Part shown: in pieces, positions 43,374 to 53,630 of the stretch | Position numbering within the stretch: the stretch's first letter is position 1 | Layout of the letters: the number at the start of each line of letters is the position of its first letter | Assembly (NCBI RefSeq): GCF_032854445.1 | Contig: NC_088300.1 | Coordinates: 34,081,608-34,145,607 of the forward strand | Reading direction: 5' to 3' | Length of the DNA stretch: 64,000 nt | Source: Liolophura sinensis | Taxonomy: Eukaryota > Mollusca > Polyplacophora > Chitonida > Chitonidae | Made by a program: the position numbers and the translations under genes | Notes under the pieces: generated by a model | Told to the model about the DNA's origin: nothing | The model's input: the letters and a program-made list of their open reading frames with translations, nothing else | Database searches by the model: none

Positions 43374-46205
43374 CAACACTTAAAAGCGTAAATTTGACTT
43401 TAAGATAGTACTATAGCATGTTCTGAACATTTTTTAAAATGTTAAATTTTTTTAACTTGAGTTAATTTAACTTTTACCTTCCATCAGAGTATCAGTATTG
43501 GATTTGACAAAACTGCAGTTTTGTTTAGCATTTCAGATGTAGGAGTGTACGATAAACCTAAGTTAATGTTGCATGAGTTTCTAACTATAAGTTCTCGATC
43601 CGGTAGCGAGTTAACTGGGTCATGTAGTCAATAAGCATTTATCACAAACCTTTTCTCTACGTATCAAAAGTCAGCAGCATAGGCTAATGGATTGAACTAG
43701 TGCCCAATCACACCACGAACATTTACGACCACCTGTGACATAAGTTCCTAGATATCCCCATCCTCCCCATTACGCTGTATTTTTTTTTTTTTTGTATTAA
43801 AAGTGATTATAAAATAAAAATAGACAAAAGTACTTTTTGTACATAGCGTTTTATCTGACGGAAGGAAATTGTCAACGTCGATCGATTTCTAGAATCCCTT
43901 ATTGCATGCACGATGGGGATTGTAACAAATTATAACATTTAGCAGGTCGGGGCCGCATAATAAAGGTGCTTTACCATCATCAAACAGGATAGTCTTGAAA
44001 TTCCCGTGGGGCAGAAACAGCGTGCCTCCAAGGATAAACCTCCGACCTATGGTAAATGAATGACGAATGTTCCAACGTGAGACGTGCTAGGTGCGCGTTA
44101 TATTAGTTGAAGGCAAGTGATCGGCAACAAATGAAAGAATGAGTATCTAAACAACCTGATGGACGACGACTGCTTGATGGCGACATCTAATCGTGAACAT
44201 ACAACAATGAATGTGTCATATGAACAAAGAAAGCGCGGATATCTAGAGAAATTCCGTACATGGCATAATTCAACTCTCATAAGTTCATCAGCGTTTTGTA
44301 GTTCATATCAGGATGTATCGTTGCTCACCGCGTTCATGAATGTATAGCACATTTCACAGTGTGCATGAATGGTAGAATTCAACCGCTATCTTTTTAATTT
44401 AAGGATATATATACCTATGCATAGGGTTTGACGTCATATGACGACGAGAAGTTATCAGGTGTATGTACATATATATACTGTGTCTGTGTAGTCTGTTGTT
44501 CATTAATTCTTGTTTTTGCAGTCACATATAACTGTGCATTAACAAATTGATAATGCTGAGGCGATGTACTGCAAGAAAACAATGTACATCTGCGGCCATT
44601 GCACGGGAAAAGGTGGATGAGGTCAACGGATATATTGGTCACGATGGCATACTTTTGTATTCTTTGAATTCGACAAATGTCAAAGGAAGTTGTATTTTTT
44701 TACTTGAAGTAGGATTACTGTCCTAGGGCGGTCATCTTTCGCCAGTATTTTGTTGCATTAGCTAATGACTTTGAGGAATCAACAAAGTGACAGAACACAA
44801 AAATAATCACAGGAAAAGTATTCCGCTTGGCAAATAGCTCTAAATACCACCTTCCTCCCACTCCTTTCCAATCACCACATCAGAGAAAAATCTGATAATG
44901 TATTGTCATTAAAACCAGAAATTCTCATATTTTAAGTATCATCTTTATTAACAGTGCTTGAAATGGGAATTAAGATTTAGCGACAGTTAGTATACACGCA
45001 GAAATTTTAAAATTAGCTCCTATCGTCCCTGCCAAAATTGAGGTGACAATATTATTACATATTTGTTTAGTGGAAACGTAGAAAGTGTTTGATTTTTTAG
45101 GTCTTATCGACAAAAAGACACACAGAATCCATTATGAAGCAGTTATTATGTACACATGCGTGCTTAACGAAACATTGGACAAAGATGTCACCAACACTAT
45201 TCAGATATGTCACTGAAATCAACAGTCTTGTCATGGTTATAAACTGATCATCTTCTTACATTGTCACCAAAGGTATTAACGATCAGGAAAAATGGAAATC
45301 CTCTAATCCACTTGGAGACATTACTCTTTCTGTGTCATCGGCTGTGGTCTGTCACTCAGCCTTCACATCGCAAATGCTGAAGCTATCACCAGAAATTCTT
45401 GAGGAAGTTTAGCACATCGGCTCATAGCAGCTAATAGCCTGTCCATCGGATGAACGTTGAAATAACCTGGGTCTTCGGATGCTTAACCAGGGTGGTGGAA
45501 CTAAAGCTTGGCCAGCGTGGCTTTAATAAAGGCCGGATTTGGAGTCAGTAGAATTTCTTCATGATACGTTCGAGACATCGGGTGGGGATTTTTGAACACA
45601 CCGAAACCCTTTATCGCCAACCAGCATACACGATTTAATTGTCCTATTCTCTTGACAGAATCCACTGCATGTTAAAGGTAAACGTGGATTACATCGTCTC
45701 CCCAGACCCCGGCATGGTGGCTAAAACAAACACGAAAATAAAAAAGAGCAAATTAGAAAAACGAACAAAAAAACATTAGAAAATGAGTAAAAAGAAGAAA
45801 ATGCCCAGAAGGCTGCTCACAAAGTAAATGCACGTGTTATCAGAGACAGAAATCCAGGAGGGTGGGGTAGTGAAAACCGATATACAGAAACAATGACTTA
45901 TTACAGAAAAGGTCAAAATAGTAAACCGCTCATAAATGGCTGGAATAATTAATAGACTTGGACCAGAATTACTTTAGGCGAAATAGATTGCTCATACTGT
46001 TGAACTCGAAACACTGGTAACCGTCTCAGGCCACGCCTTTCTCACAGACGGCCGCAGTAAACGAGAGAACGGAAAGTGAGGAGAGGAAAGAGTGTAGAGG
46101 TGCACTACATTGATTCTTGCCTGTCTGAGAGCAGTGCCAGCTGAGGCCCTACAATGATTTGTTGCCAGTATCCACACGCGAGTTTTGTCAAGCGAAAACC
46201 AGTGA
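43374..46205. other. Gene-free spacer
   Basis: No gene seen. Short frames at 44098, 44159 and 44415 overlap on both strands and lack family features. Confidence 0.4.
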
Positions 46206-46233
46206 CCAATCACAACTAAGAATGTATATAAAG
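46206..46233 (+). promoter_or_regulatory. Candidate core promoter: CCAAT and TATA boxes
   Basis: CCAAT at 46206-46210 and TATATAAAG at 46225-46233 on the plus strand. About 60 bases downstream the only ATG (46292) is followed by a stop after one codon, so any transcript would start with a non-coding exon or be non-coding. The spacing of the two boxes is tighter than usual. No downstream gene was identified with certainty. Confidence 0.25.
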
Positions 46234-46365
46234 TAAGAAATAGAAGGAGTAATACCGCGGTCAGCAATTCTCCAAGACTCCAGAAAGACGAAATGCTCTA
46301 AGCAAGTAGATTTAATCAGTGTCCTGGTACCATATTAGTTTATGAGTTGTCGTTAATTTAAAAAA

Positions 46366-46452
46366 ATGGTCTTCTGTAGCCTAGTGGTTAGCATGTCAGC
46401 GCGACGCAATGAGCCAGAAGCCTCTCACCAATGTGGTCGCCTGGACTTCAAG
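46366..46452 (+). mobile_element. SINE-A head fragment (tRNA-like part only), forward
   Basis: TGTAGCCTAGTGGTTAGCAT (A-box), CGCAATGAGCCAGAAGCCTC, TCACCAATGTGGTCGC and a damaged B-box. The body is absent, which is unusual because SINE truncation normally removes the 5' end. Confidence 0.8.
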
Positions 46453-46552
46453 AAGAAATTCAGAATTACTGAGTTGGTTCAGCTAAATATAAAAATGAGT
46501 TGCATTTGACTCCCAGACTTCCTGGGCTTATATTTTCCGAGAGGAACACTTC

Positions 46553-46924
46553 AGTGGACTAATGGTTTGAGCGACTGCCTCAAAGTCGGGGAATCCGAAA
46601 TCAAACCCGGGTGGGGATCATACCAAAGACTTTCAAAATGCTACTTGTTGCTGCCTTGCTTGGCGCTCAGAGATGAGGCGCTGGATCAAGGAAACAGGGC
46701 TGGTGTGCCCGGTGTCAGTATAATGTGACTGGGTATGATGTCATGTCTGGTGTTCTCGGCATGATGCTTCAGAGGCGGCAGGACCTTGGCGGCATGGACT
46801 CCCCCTGCCACTAGAAGACACAATATATGTATACACACCTAATGACTTCGTGGCCATATGACTGAAAATTGTTAAGTACGACGTTAAACCCCCAAGCGTA
46901 CGTACGTACTTACATACATACAAT
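46553..46924 (+). mobile_element. SINE-B, near full-length copy, forward
   Basis: Second tRNA-derived family. Head: GTGGACTAATGGTTTGAGCG (A-box) and AATCAAACCCGGG (B-box). Body: CAAAGACTTTCAAAATGCTA, CTTGTTGCTGCCTTGCTTGG, CGCTCAGAGATGAGGCGCTG, GGTGTCAGTATAATGTGACT. Tail: ATATGACTGAAAATTGTTAA, GTACGACGTTAAACCCCCAA, followed by a (CGTA)/(CATA) run. Relatives in reverse orientation lie at 48588 and 53291. Confidence 0.9.
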
Positions 46925-47587
46925 ATGATAGATTGAAAGCCAATTATATGTCTAGTAAACCAAATATGATCTTCATTTTCTCTCCATAATATATTATAAA
47001 ATAATGGTAAATCCCAACAATCTGTACGGTAATAGTGAGGTTACATAATAGGCCGCATAATTACAACCCAATGCGATGTCTAACGTTTGAAAGTCATTGA
47101 ACATCTCCTGTCGCCTCTATAACAAGTAGAGATGATTCAGATAAAAACGTCAGTCTTCGATCATGCTTCTAAATATAGCTACTTGAGTGAGTAGATGGTC
47201 AAAAGGAAATCCCGGATGAAACTAAACAGTCGATTGTTCACTCAAAGTCAGACACATGTCAGTAGACATCGGGGGAAGTCTTAACTTTATGTAGATGACG
47301 TCTAAAAAAAAAACAGTACAATTTTTTTCGCCAAAGGCAATGTGTGTCTTTAAACATGGATGCTTCAAAGTAGTTACTCCTTTCAACACTATGCTTATCA
47401 AACCCCTAGGCCCGGGTTAAGCGGTTTTCGAGTTACGAAGCTGAGATTCTGGACAGTCCGTCCATAATTTAACAGAGAGACAGACTTGTTTTAAAATTTA
47501 TGAAACTTTGAGTGAAAACGTTGATTGAAATCACAACACAACACCTTTTGTGCCAATATTTAACAATAAGCGATGACAGGACCGTTA
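46925..47587. other. Gene-free spacer
   Basis: Nothing recognised. Confidence 0.35.
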
Positions 47588-47805
47588 ACTGGGCAAAATG
47601 ACCCAGAAGCCTCTCACTAATATGGTTGCTGTGAGTCCAGCCTATGCTGCCTTCCTCTCTAGCCGTAGGTGGAAAAATCTTTCAGCAACCTGCGGATAGT
47701 CGTGGGATTTTTCTGGGCTTTCACCGGCTTCCTCCCACCATAATGCTGGCCGCCGTAATATAAATGAAATATTCTTGAGTAAAAACATCAGTCAGATAAA
47801 TAAAT
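47588..47805 (+). mobile_element. SINE-A copy, forward, 5'-truncated in the A-box
   Basis: AATGACCCAGAAGCCTCTCA, CTAATATGGTTGCTGTGAGT, CCAGCCTATGCTGCCTTCCT, CTAGCCGTAGGTGG, CAGCAACCTGCGGATAGTCG, CTTCCTCCCACCATAATGCT, GAAATATTCTTGAGT and GATAAATAAATG. A stretch with AATTCGAACCTATGAACTC follows immediately (47819-47837), possibly another tRNA-like remnant in reverse. Confidence 0.9.
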
Positions 47806-48229
47806 GAAGCCTACATCGGAATTCGAACCTATGAACTCTCAGGCCAACCGCATTGTGATTCATCCATGCGGCATTGTTGGTCAAGGGCCGATCGCGCAAA
47901 TGTGAGAGCTACATTTGCCTCGTTAGCAAGGATAAGATTAGCTTTATCTATTTAAAGAATATAATTCCATCGTCACCTCTATCTCTGACAAGTTACAACG
48001 GAATTTACCCAAGACAACTGAACACTACAAAACTAAATTTGAATAACGTTATAATGTTAGGTGCGAAATTAGAAAATACGAGCAAGTCATAAAAAGCAGG
48101 TATTCGCTATTCATGTGGCTTTTAGTATACGAATAAATGTGTTCCAAAACTGCAGCTGTAGTCAGCTGCATAATTGTATTAAATGTGAGACATATTACAG
48201 GTGAGTCCAAAGTGCAGATGAAAACTGCG
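47806..48229. other. Gene-free spacer
   Basis: A reverse-oriented B-box-like TTCGAACC near 47822; no full SINE body. No gene seen. Confidence 0.35.
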
Positions 48230-48388
48230 TTTATTTATTTATTTATTTATCTGATTGGTGTTTTACGCCGGACTATTTCACTTGTACGATGGTGGACAGC
48301 AACATTGTGAAAGGAAACTCGGTGGAGCCGGGGGGAAAACCACGACGACCCGAAGATTGCTCACAGACTTTTCCACGTAAGAAAAGCT
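48230..48388 (-). mobile_element. SINE-A 3' part, reverse
   Basis: (TTTA)n, TCTGATTGGTGTTTTACGCC, GGACTATTTCACTTGTACGA, TGGTGGACAGCAACATTGTG, GAGCCGGGGGGAAAACCACG and TTGCTCACAGACTTTTCCAC. It ends before the tRNA-like head. Confidence 0.88.
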
Positions 48389-48587
48389 GAGCATATGTTT
48401 GTATAATTGTACTGATGTCGAGCCGATGTTTGATCGTTGAAAGTTAGTCGGGGCCGGCAGAAAAAAATGGAAACGAAATGAAAATGAGTCGACACCATCG
48501 TGCATAATTAAAAACCATGGTGCAGCTTGATCTATCCTTTTGTATTCAGCACCTGCGGTAGACATACCAGGATTTATTATCAGTATA

Positions 48588-48938
48588 TGAGTGAGTAATT
48601 GAGTGAGTGAGTGTGTGCTGGGGTTTTATCGTCGTACTTAACAGTTTTTCAGTCATATGATGACGAAGGAATCCTTAGAGTGCGTGTCTCCTTGTTGCGG
48701 GACGAATTTCCACCGCCCTTTTATCTAGTGCTGCTTCACTGAGACGGCTTACCAAAGGTAAGCATGCCGCCCCGCACCACCCATTATATTGATATCGGTC
48801 TACCAGTCGTTGCACTTTCTCCTTCATGCTGCACGTCAAGCGAGGGAGTTACAACTTCCTCTTTTAAGGTTAAGAATTGACCCTGGATCTCCCGCCCCCG
48901 AAGGGTACCAACTGAGCCATCATACAAGTATATGATCC
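48588..48938 (-). mobile_element. SINE-B copy, reverse, near full length
   Basis: Starts with a (GTGA)n tail, then GGGGTTTTATCGTCGTACTT, AACAGTTTTTCAGTCATATG, GATTTCCACC-like and CTTTTATCTAGTGCTGCTTC, GAGACGGCTTACCAAAGGTA, TATTGATATCGGTCTACCAG, TCGTTGCACTTTCTCCTTCA, AGTTACAACTTCCTCTTTTA, and a tRNA-like end with CCCGAAGGGTACCAACTGAG. It aligns along its whole length with 53291-53630. Confidence 0.92.
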
Positions 48939-49913
48939 GACTGCGGAAAGTATGGCCAAGCCCTTGATATCATGGAAACAAAATGAGACGGAAAGCGCAT
49001 TTAGAGGTGATATAAACGACGGTAGCAGGTGGACATAAAACAGTCAGGGTCTGGTTACAAAGCTTTCAACATCGAATTTCAAAATGAAAGTCTTTCTTTT
49101 AACTGAGCTAATCTAGAGAATGATTAATCTTGCCTCTTACATCTGCTCCGCATGAAATCAAACCTGTGTCGGTTGTTAAAATATCATCAGTCACCATACG
49201 CCAACGCTACCCTAGTTTGCTTGATCCCTTTACATTATTCAGTGGTCACGTATTCAAAATAGAGACAGAAGAAAGAAACTCATTGGCCGAAATGTTTTTG
49301 GAGGGATGCGGTTGCGCAGACAGGGGAATGAAACAGATTGTCACTTCAGTGCATTCAGATCTTCAAAGTAACAATCTTTTAGAACGAGTCAACATAATAA
49401 AACAAAGTTTCGATTGTTCCTTCCGGTCGCCGAGATCATTTTTGTCTTAGTCGTTGATGTCAAATGGGCCTCGATACAGTCACATCTAAATACAAATGTG
49501 TTTTATTTAGGATTGCTATCGCCATGCATGCTAATAAAGTCGATGCATCAGATCAGCCAGAAGAAAATTTATTTGAAATCAATCAGACAACTAACACTAT
49601 GTACCCGTTGTCATTATTGACGCTTATGTGTTGACTTTAAGGTCAAAGTGACTTTGGCTGATCTCAAAGTTTACCTGCTTGAGAGGCTTCTATTTTAAAC
49701 CTTTTCCCTTGAATTCTTTGAATATATGACTGAGAAATTTAACTTAAGACCTTATATCCACCTTACAAACTGCATGTATAATCAAACTTGACAAAAGACC
49801 GAGTAATTTCTCATTGGAGAAGTCTTCAGCTGCCGAATACATTTCATGTAAGTTATAATCAACACGTCGATGAAAATTTGCCGATATTGTTTCAATATGG
49901 GGGGGGGGGGGGG
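48939..49913. other. Spacer with an unremarkable 106-codon open frame
   Basis: The frame at 49130-49450 (plus) has no domain, signal peptide or clear splice sites and is not called a gene. A run of about fifteen to seventeen G lies at 49899-49915. Confidence 0.4.
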
Positions 49914-50038
49914 CGGTGGTCCCCAGGGCTCTGTCCAGTTTCCTCCCACCATAATGCTGGCCGCCGTCGTAGTGACATATTCTTGAGTACGGCGTAAAAC
50001 ACCAATCAAATAAATACATAAATCAAATCAAATCAAGT
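49914..50038 (+). mobile_element. SINE-A 3' fragment, forward
   Basis: Follows a G-run. CCAGGGCTCTGTCCAGTTTC, CTCCCACCATAATGCTGGCC, GCCGTCGTAGTGACATATTC, TTGAGTACGGCGTAAAACAC and CAATCAAATAAATACATAAA. The upstream G-run may be an expanded version of the C/G-rich central block. Confidence 0.92.
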
Positions 50039-50091
50039 CGTTAAAAGTAATGCAATAAGGATTAAAAATTAATCCACCAACCTGTATTAGA

Positions 50092-50324
50092 CGGCCTAAT
50101 GAATATCGTTTTACTTCCGCATCCGAATCCAACGTTAAATGCAGACTTTCAATGAGTCCTTGACGCCGTCTGAAGGAAGATTTTGATATACTGGCCAGCT
50201 CCCCACAAGCGGCCAGAAACAACCAGGAAAGTAATATTAAGGCTGTGGTAAATGTAAATGAATAAGCAGAAATCTCCCGTTTCCTCATCTTTCTGAACAG
50301 ACTCATCCAGTTGTGAAACAGCAC
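50092..50324 (-). CDS. Candidate first exon of a secreted or type II membrane protein
   Basis: Not recognised. A minus-strand frame reads MSLFRKMRKREISAY (internal Met choices from about 50324 to 50296), a strongly hydrophobic core (FTFTTALILLSWLFLAACG), then a polar stretch with basic sites (SFRRRQGL... and ...EVKRYSLGRLIQ). A possible donor (CAG|GTTGGT) lies at 50091. It could be the signal peptide and start of a prohormone cut at RRR and KR, or the N-terminal anchor of a type II Golgi enzyme. No downstream exon was found, and SINE-A lies right after it. Treat as a lead. Confidence 0.3.
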
Positions 50325-50754
50325 GCCGGTTTTATCAGTTTCCTACGAAAACATGTCCGAACAGGTAAAAGTATGTTTCAGAAGTCGACCGAGCTCTCAA
50401 TTCCAGAGCTCGGAATCTCGCACGACGTCTGCATGTATGGTGAAAAGACTTTCCAGAGCTTGACGCTTATGAAGAATGTCCGAGGACAAGAACGGTAATA
50501 AATATTATATCTCCGTAGCTCAACCCTACACACTTATATGGACGTGGAGAAAAGAAGTTGAAGACGTGGGCGTATTGTTTTAATGCTATAACGAGTTTCA
50601 GTTTTCTAAGGTTTATTCCAAGAACTCCCCCTCTGGGCGGGGAAACATTGTGTTAGATTTGGTCTGTTTAAACCGCGGGCACCTGTCCATTGTGATTCCC
50701 TTATCGGACATCACCGGCAATAGTGGAATAGTCTTAATATCTTACCTGTCCCAG

Positions 50755-50974
50755 ACCGTGACACAGTTTTGCGTGACCCTAGTCTGGAACAGCAAGCGCT
50801 GGTTAAAACATCGTCTGGCATGTACGGGTCGATGGCATCCTACATCACATCATGGTCCTTTGGGAAAGTGCCTCGGAATAACTCCAAGGCATACAAGAAT
50901 ATTTGCCGACTGATGTTCAGCCACGAGGGAAACAACATCTGGAAACAAATAAATAGCGCTTCCTTTTATCTTTA
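50755..50974 (+). CDS. Candidate terminal coding exon, family not recognised
   Basis: After an acceptor-like TTACCTGTCCCAG (ending 50754), a frame runs about 72 codons (RDTVLRDPSLEQQALVKTSS... to ...NSASFYL) to TAA. It is GC-richer at third positions than the surroundings, and the phase-1 acceptor is plausible. I do not recognise a domain; there are few Cys, no signal peptide and no membrane segment. No partner exon upstream was found. It may be a real last exon, a decayed gene piece or chance. Confidence 0.28.
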
Positions 50975-51621
50975 ATTATACCGTGGCTTATCAGGCCAGT
51001 TGAGGTCGATGTGTGACTTATCGATTGTATAAGTGCGTTTTCCGCGAGAGCAGCAATGACCCCTGCCCACTCACAGGAAAAAACACATTTGTCTCAATTG
51101 AAAACGACAGCGATGTTAGCATTTAACAGATTAAAGGGGAATCAACTTTGCGTCCAATTGGTTCAGGAGGGAGCAATAAAACAAGAACTATTGTATTTCA
51201 TTTGCTGAATACTGTATTACCGAGAGAATATAATAATCTTTATTGAAGTAGGGCATTTTACCCATGTGCATATAGCTCAAAAGACGCACAAATGAATGGC
51301 GAACGGGCGATAATAGGATAGTGCGGAGAGTCAGTCAAATATCTCATTCTTATTTATAAATGTTTTGTAAACATTTACCGCATCTATATCCCGTTAACTT
51401 GACGCCAGTTCGATAAAGAGTTGATGGAGTTTCGAGAAAGTAACTTGATGGCGTGAAAAATTTCTCCTTACTCTAGAAGGTTGATCTCGACGCATGCATT
51501 TAAAATACCGGTATAGATTATCAAATAAGTACGTCCTGTTAAAGAAAGAGTGTATATAAACCATGGCGCTTCTATGAAGTACACGTTCTAGGTGTTTTTA
51601 CTCTCATATATCAGCGGGTCG
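50975..51621. other. Gene-free spacer
   Basis: Contains a TATA-like TATATAAA at 51553-51560, eight bases after which ATGG opens only a four-codon frame. Nothing else recognised. Confidence 0.35.
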
Positions 51622-51684
51622 GCGCCGTCATATAAGTGAAATATTCTTGAGTACGGCGTAAAACATCAATCGAATAAATAAATA
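51622..51684 (+). mobile_element. 5'-truncated SINE-A with 12-base target-site duplication
   Basis: Only the last 63 bases of the family: GCGCCGTCATATAAGTGAAA, TATTCTTGAGTACGGCGTAA, AACATCAATCGAATAAATAA. It is flanked by ATCAGCGGGTCG at 51610-51621 and 51685-51696. Direct repeats plus 5' truncation are the signature of LINE-type target-primed insertion. Confidence 0.95.
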
Positions 51685-51711
51685 ATCAGCGGGTCGACTG
51701 TATATACCTAA

Positions 51712-51868
51712 CCAGGTTTTCCAGCAATCTGCGGATGGTCCTGGGTTTCCCCAGGTCTCTGCCCGGTTTCCTCCCACCATAATGCTGGCCGCTGATGTAT
51801 AAGTGAAATATTCTTGAGTACGGCGTAAAACACCAAATAAACAAATAAGTAAATAAATAAATAAATAT
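51712..51868 (+). mobile_element. SINE-A 3' half, forward
   Basis: TTTTCCAGCAATCTGCGGAT, GGTCCTGGGTTTCCCCAGGT, CTCTGCCCGGTTTCCTCCCA, CCATAATGCTGGCCGCTGAT, then the AAGTGAAATATTCTTGAGTA block and a long AAATAAATAA tail. It lies 28 bases after the previous insertion. Confidence 0.94.
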
Positions 51869-52097
51869 GTACCTATTCATGTATACGTCATCGTGCGCTC
51901 TTGTCATACAAAAGTCGACTCGCTGATATATGAGCATAAGGTGTTTTTATCAATATATCTAATCCATTGAATAGATTAAATGACTCATGGATTGCTTTGT
52001 TGATCTATCAAAACAAGGAAAATGATCTTTGTGGGATTAAAATCTCCGTTACCGATCGCGAGGCCGCTTATAATAATTTCATTCCGAGACAAAACAA
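51869..52097. other. Short spacer
   Basis: Nothing recognised. Confidence 0.35.
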
Positions 52098-52231
52098 CAA
52101 ACCTGTGGATGGTCGTGGGTTTCCGCAGGGTTCTCTGTCCGGTTTCCTCTCACCATAATGCTGGCTGCCGTCGTAATTGAAATATTCTTGAGTATCGCCA
52201 ATCACCAATCAAGTAACTTAATAAATAAATC
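52098..52231 (+). mobile_element. SINE-A 3' half, forward
   Basis: CAAACCTGTGGATGGTCGTG, GGTTTCCGCAGGGTTCTCTG, CGGTTTCCTCTCACCATAAT, CTGGCTGCCGTCGTAATTGA, AATATTCTTGAGTATCGCCA and AATAAATAAATC. It has small deletions in the tail block. Confidence 0.92.
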
Positions 52232-52356
52232 AAAACAACAAGTTCATGGCATTACACGTGTACGCAACTAGATAGCAAACTGGAACTTTTTCCTGAAACT
52301 TGTAGCATAACGGGCATAGCTTTTATATTGTAACCGGGTAATAAAATCTTAACTAT

Positions 52357-52475
52357 TTAACCTGAAGTGTTCCTACAAAGACATAAGGTGAAAACAGCCA
52401 CCAGAATGCCTTGAAGAGTTATCAGTTTCACGATGTACATGTCGAGTTGGGTGCAGGTATAGTTGCCATAGCCAC
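52357..52475 (-). CDS. Weak candidate terminal exon with a hydrophobic C-terminus
   Basis: On the minus strand TTATTGCAG is followed by GT|GGC (phase 1) and a 38-codon frame, GYGNYTCTQLDMYIVKLITL... through a hydrophobic segment (LITLQGILVAVFTLCLC) to TAA at 52359-52357. The phase and hydrophobic end recall the LU last exons, but the LU Cys-x-Cys...Cys-Asn motif is absent. Length alone does not exclude chance. Confidence 0.17.
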
Positions 52476-53290
52476 CTGCAATAAAGTCGTTGTCACGGTA
52501 GTTACGTACACGTAAATATAAATCTACATATTTTGTTTTTGGTCAGGTACCATTGGAGACATATCTGTCCAGATATTTGGTCATTCTTATAGACAGGGCT
52601 TCTCAAGAAACAATGTTTGCAATTCGAACCGGAAAGAATACTTGTCGGAAGATTACCTCTTTGCTTTAAAGGGCGCAATCATTCGCGTAAACTGATGTCA
52701 GTTAGCTCCATCTGTTTAATAGGGCTTCATGGTGCCAGTTGATCAAAAGCGAGAGACCAAATTCCCAATGACCCCTAGGATCTCGTGCTTGACAAATGAT
52801 CAATCATAGAAGCTTACGTGAAGATAACGGTAATTACTTCGCCGCTTGCACCTGAGAGTCTAATTATGTAGGAGTATAACTTGACTACTAGGCGAAGATG
52901 AACTCTCTGTTCAACTACTTGTAATATGGCTTTCTGGGATAAATCGTATACAAAGACTTATCAACGTCCGTGCATATACGTCCACAGACGACAAGGATGG
53001 GAAGTCTACAGCACGGCTTGAAATCTTATACGACAAACAAGATATCTTCCCGCCACCAACATGCCTGTAAAGCGACCATGTTTTAAGCAATAGGTTAAAG
53101 AGAGGTGGAAGCTATAAAAATGTTTTTTAATATATTTAGATTTTTAAAAATTATTATGGTATGAAATGCAGTCGAGCGTTTGAATTTTAGCGTGAACTTT
53201 CGTGAACAACATTGCCAGTGACATGGTACTCACATGACCTTTCCCCCCTTATTTTGATAAACAGATGAAATTTTTGCTAACTGCTCCAGC
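52476..53290. other. Gene-free spacer
   Basis: No gene or repeat recognised. Confidence 0.35.
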
Positions 53291-53630
53291 AGAGGTGAGT
53301 GAGTGCTTGGGGTTTAACGTCGTACTTAACAGTTTTTCAGTCATATGATTACGAAGAAATCCTGAGAGTGCATGTAATGTGCCTCCTTGTTACAGGACAG
53401 ATTTCCACCTCGCTTTTATCTAGCTCTGCTTCCCTGAGACGCCTTACCGAAGGCAAGTAAGCCGCCCCGCCTGAGCTATTATATTGATACGGGTCAACCA
53501 GTCGTTGCACTATCCCCTTCATGCTGAACGCCAAGCGAGGAAGTTACAACTTCCTCTTTTAAGGTCTTAGGTGTGACCCGACCCAGGATTGACCCTGAAT
53601 CTACCGCTCCCGAAGCGGCTCCAACAAGGA
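53291..53630 (-). mobile_element. SINE-B copy, reverse, near full length
   Basis: GGTGAGTGAGTGCTTGGGGT tail, TTAACGTCGTACTTAACAGT, TTTTCAGTCATATGATTACG, CCTCCTTGTTACAGGACAGA, TTTCCACCTCGCTTTTATCT, GAGACGCCTTACCGAAGGCA, GATACGGGTCAACCAGTCGT, AGTTACAACTTCCTCTTTTA, and a tRNA-like head ending with GATTGACCCTGAATCTACCG and CCGAAGCGGCTCCAAC. The plus-strand frame beginning at 53573 overlaps its head and is not a gene. Confidence 0.94.

Noticed and set aside
45992-46267. 91-codon minus-strand frame with a hydrophobic start resembling a signal peptide
   Set aside because: It lacks an ATG (it begins at TTG), and its hydrophobic part is the complement of the CCAAT/TATA region.
49130-49450. 106-codon plus-strand frame
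   Set aside because: Contains GCGC and several Leu/Ser but no recognised motif, no clear splice sites and no partner exon. Kept out for lack of support.
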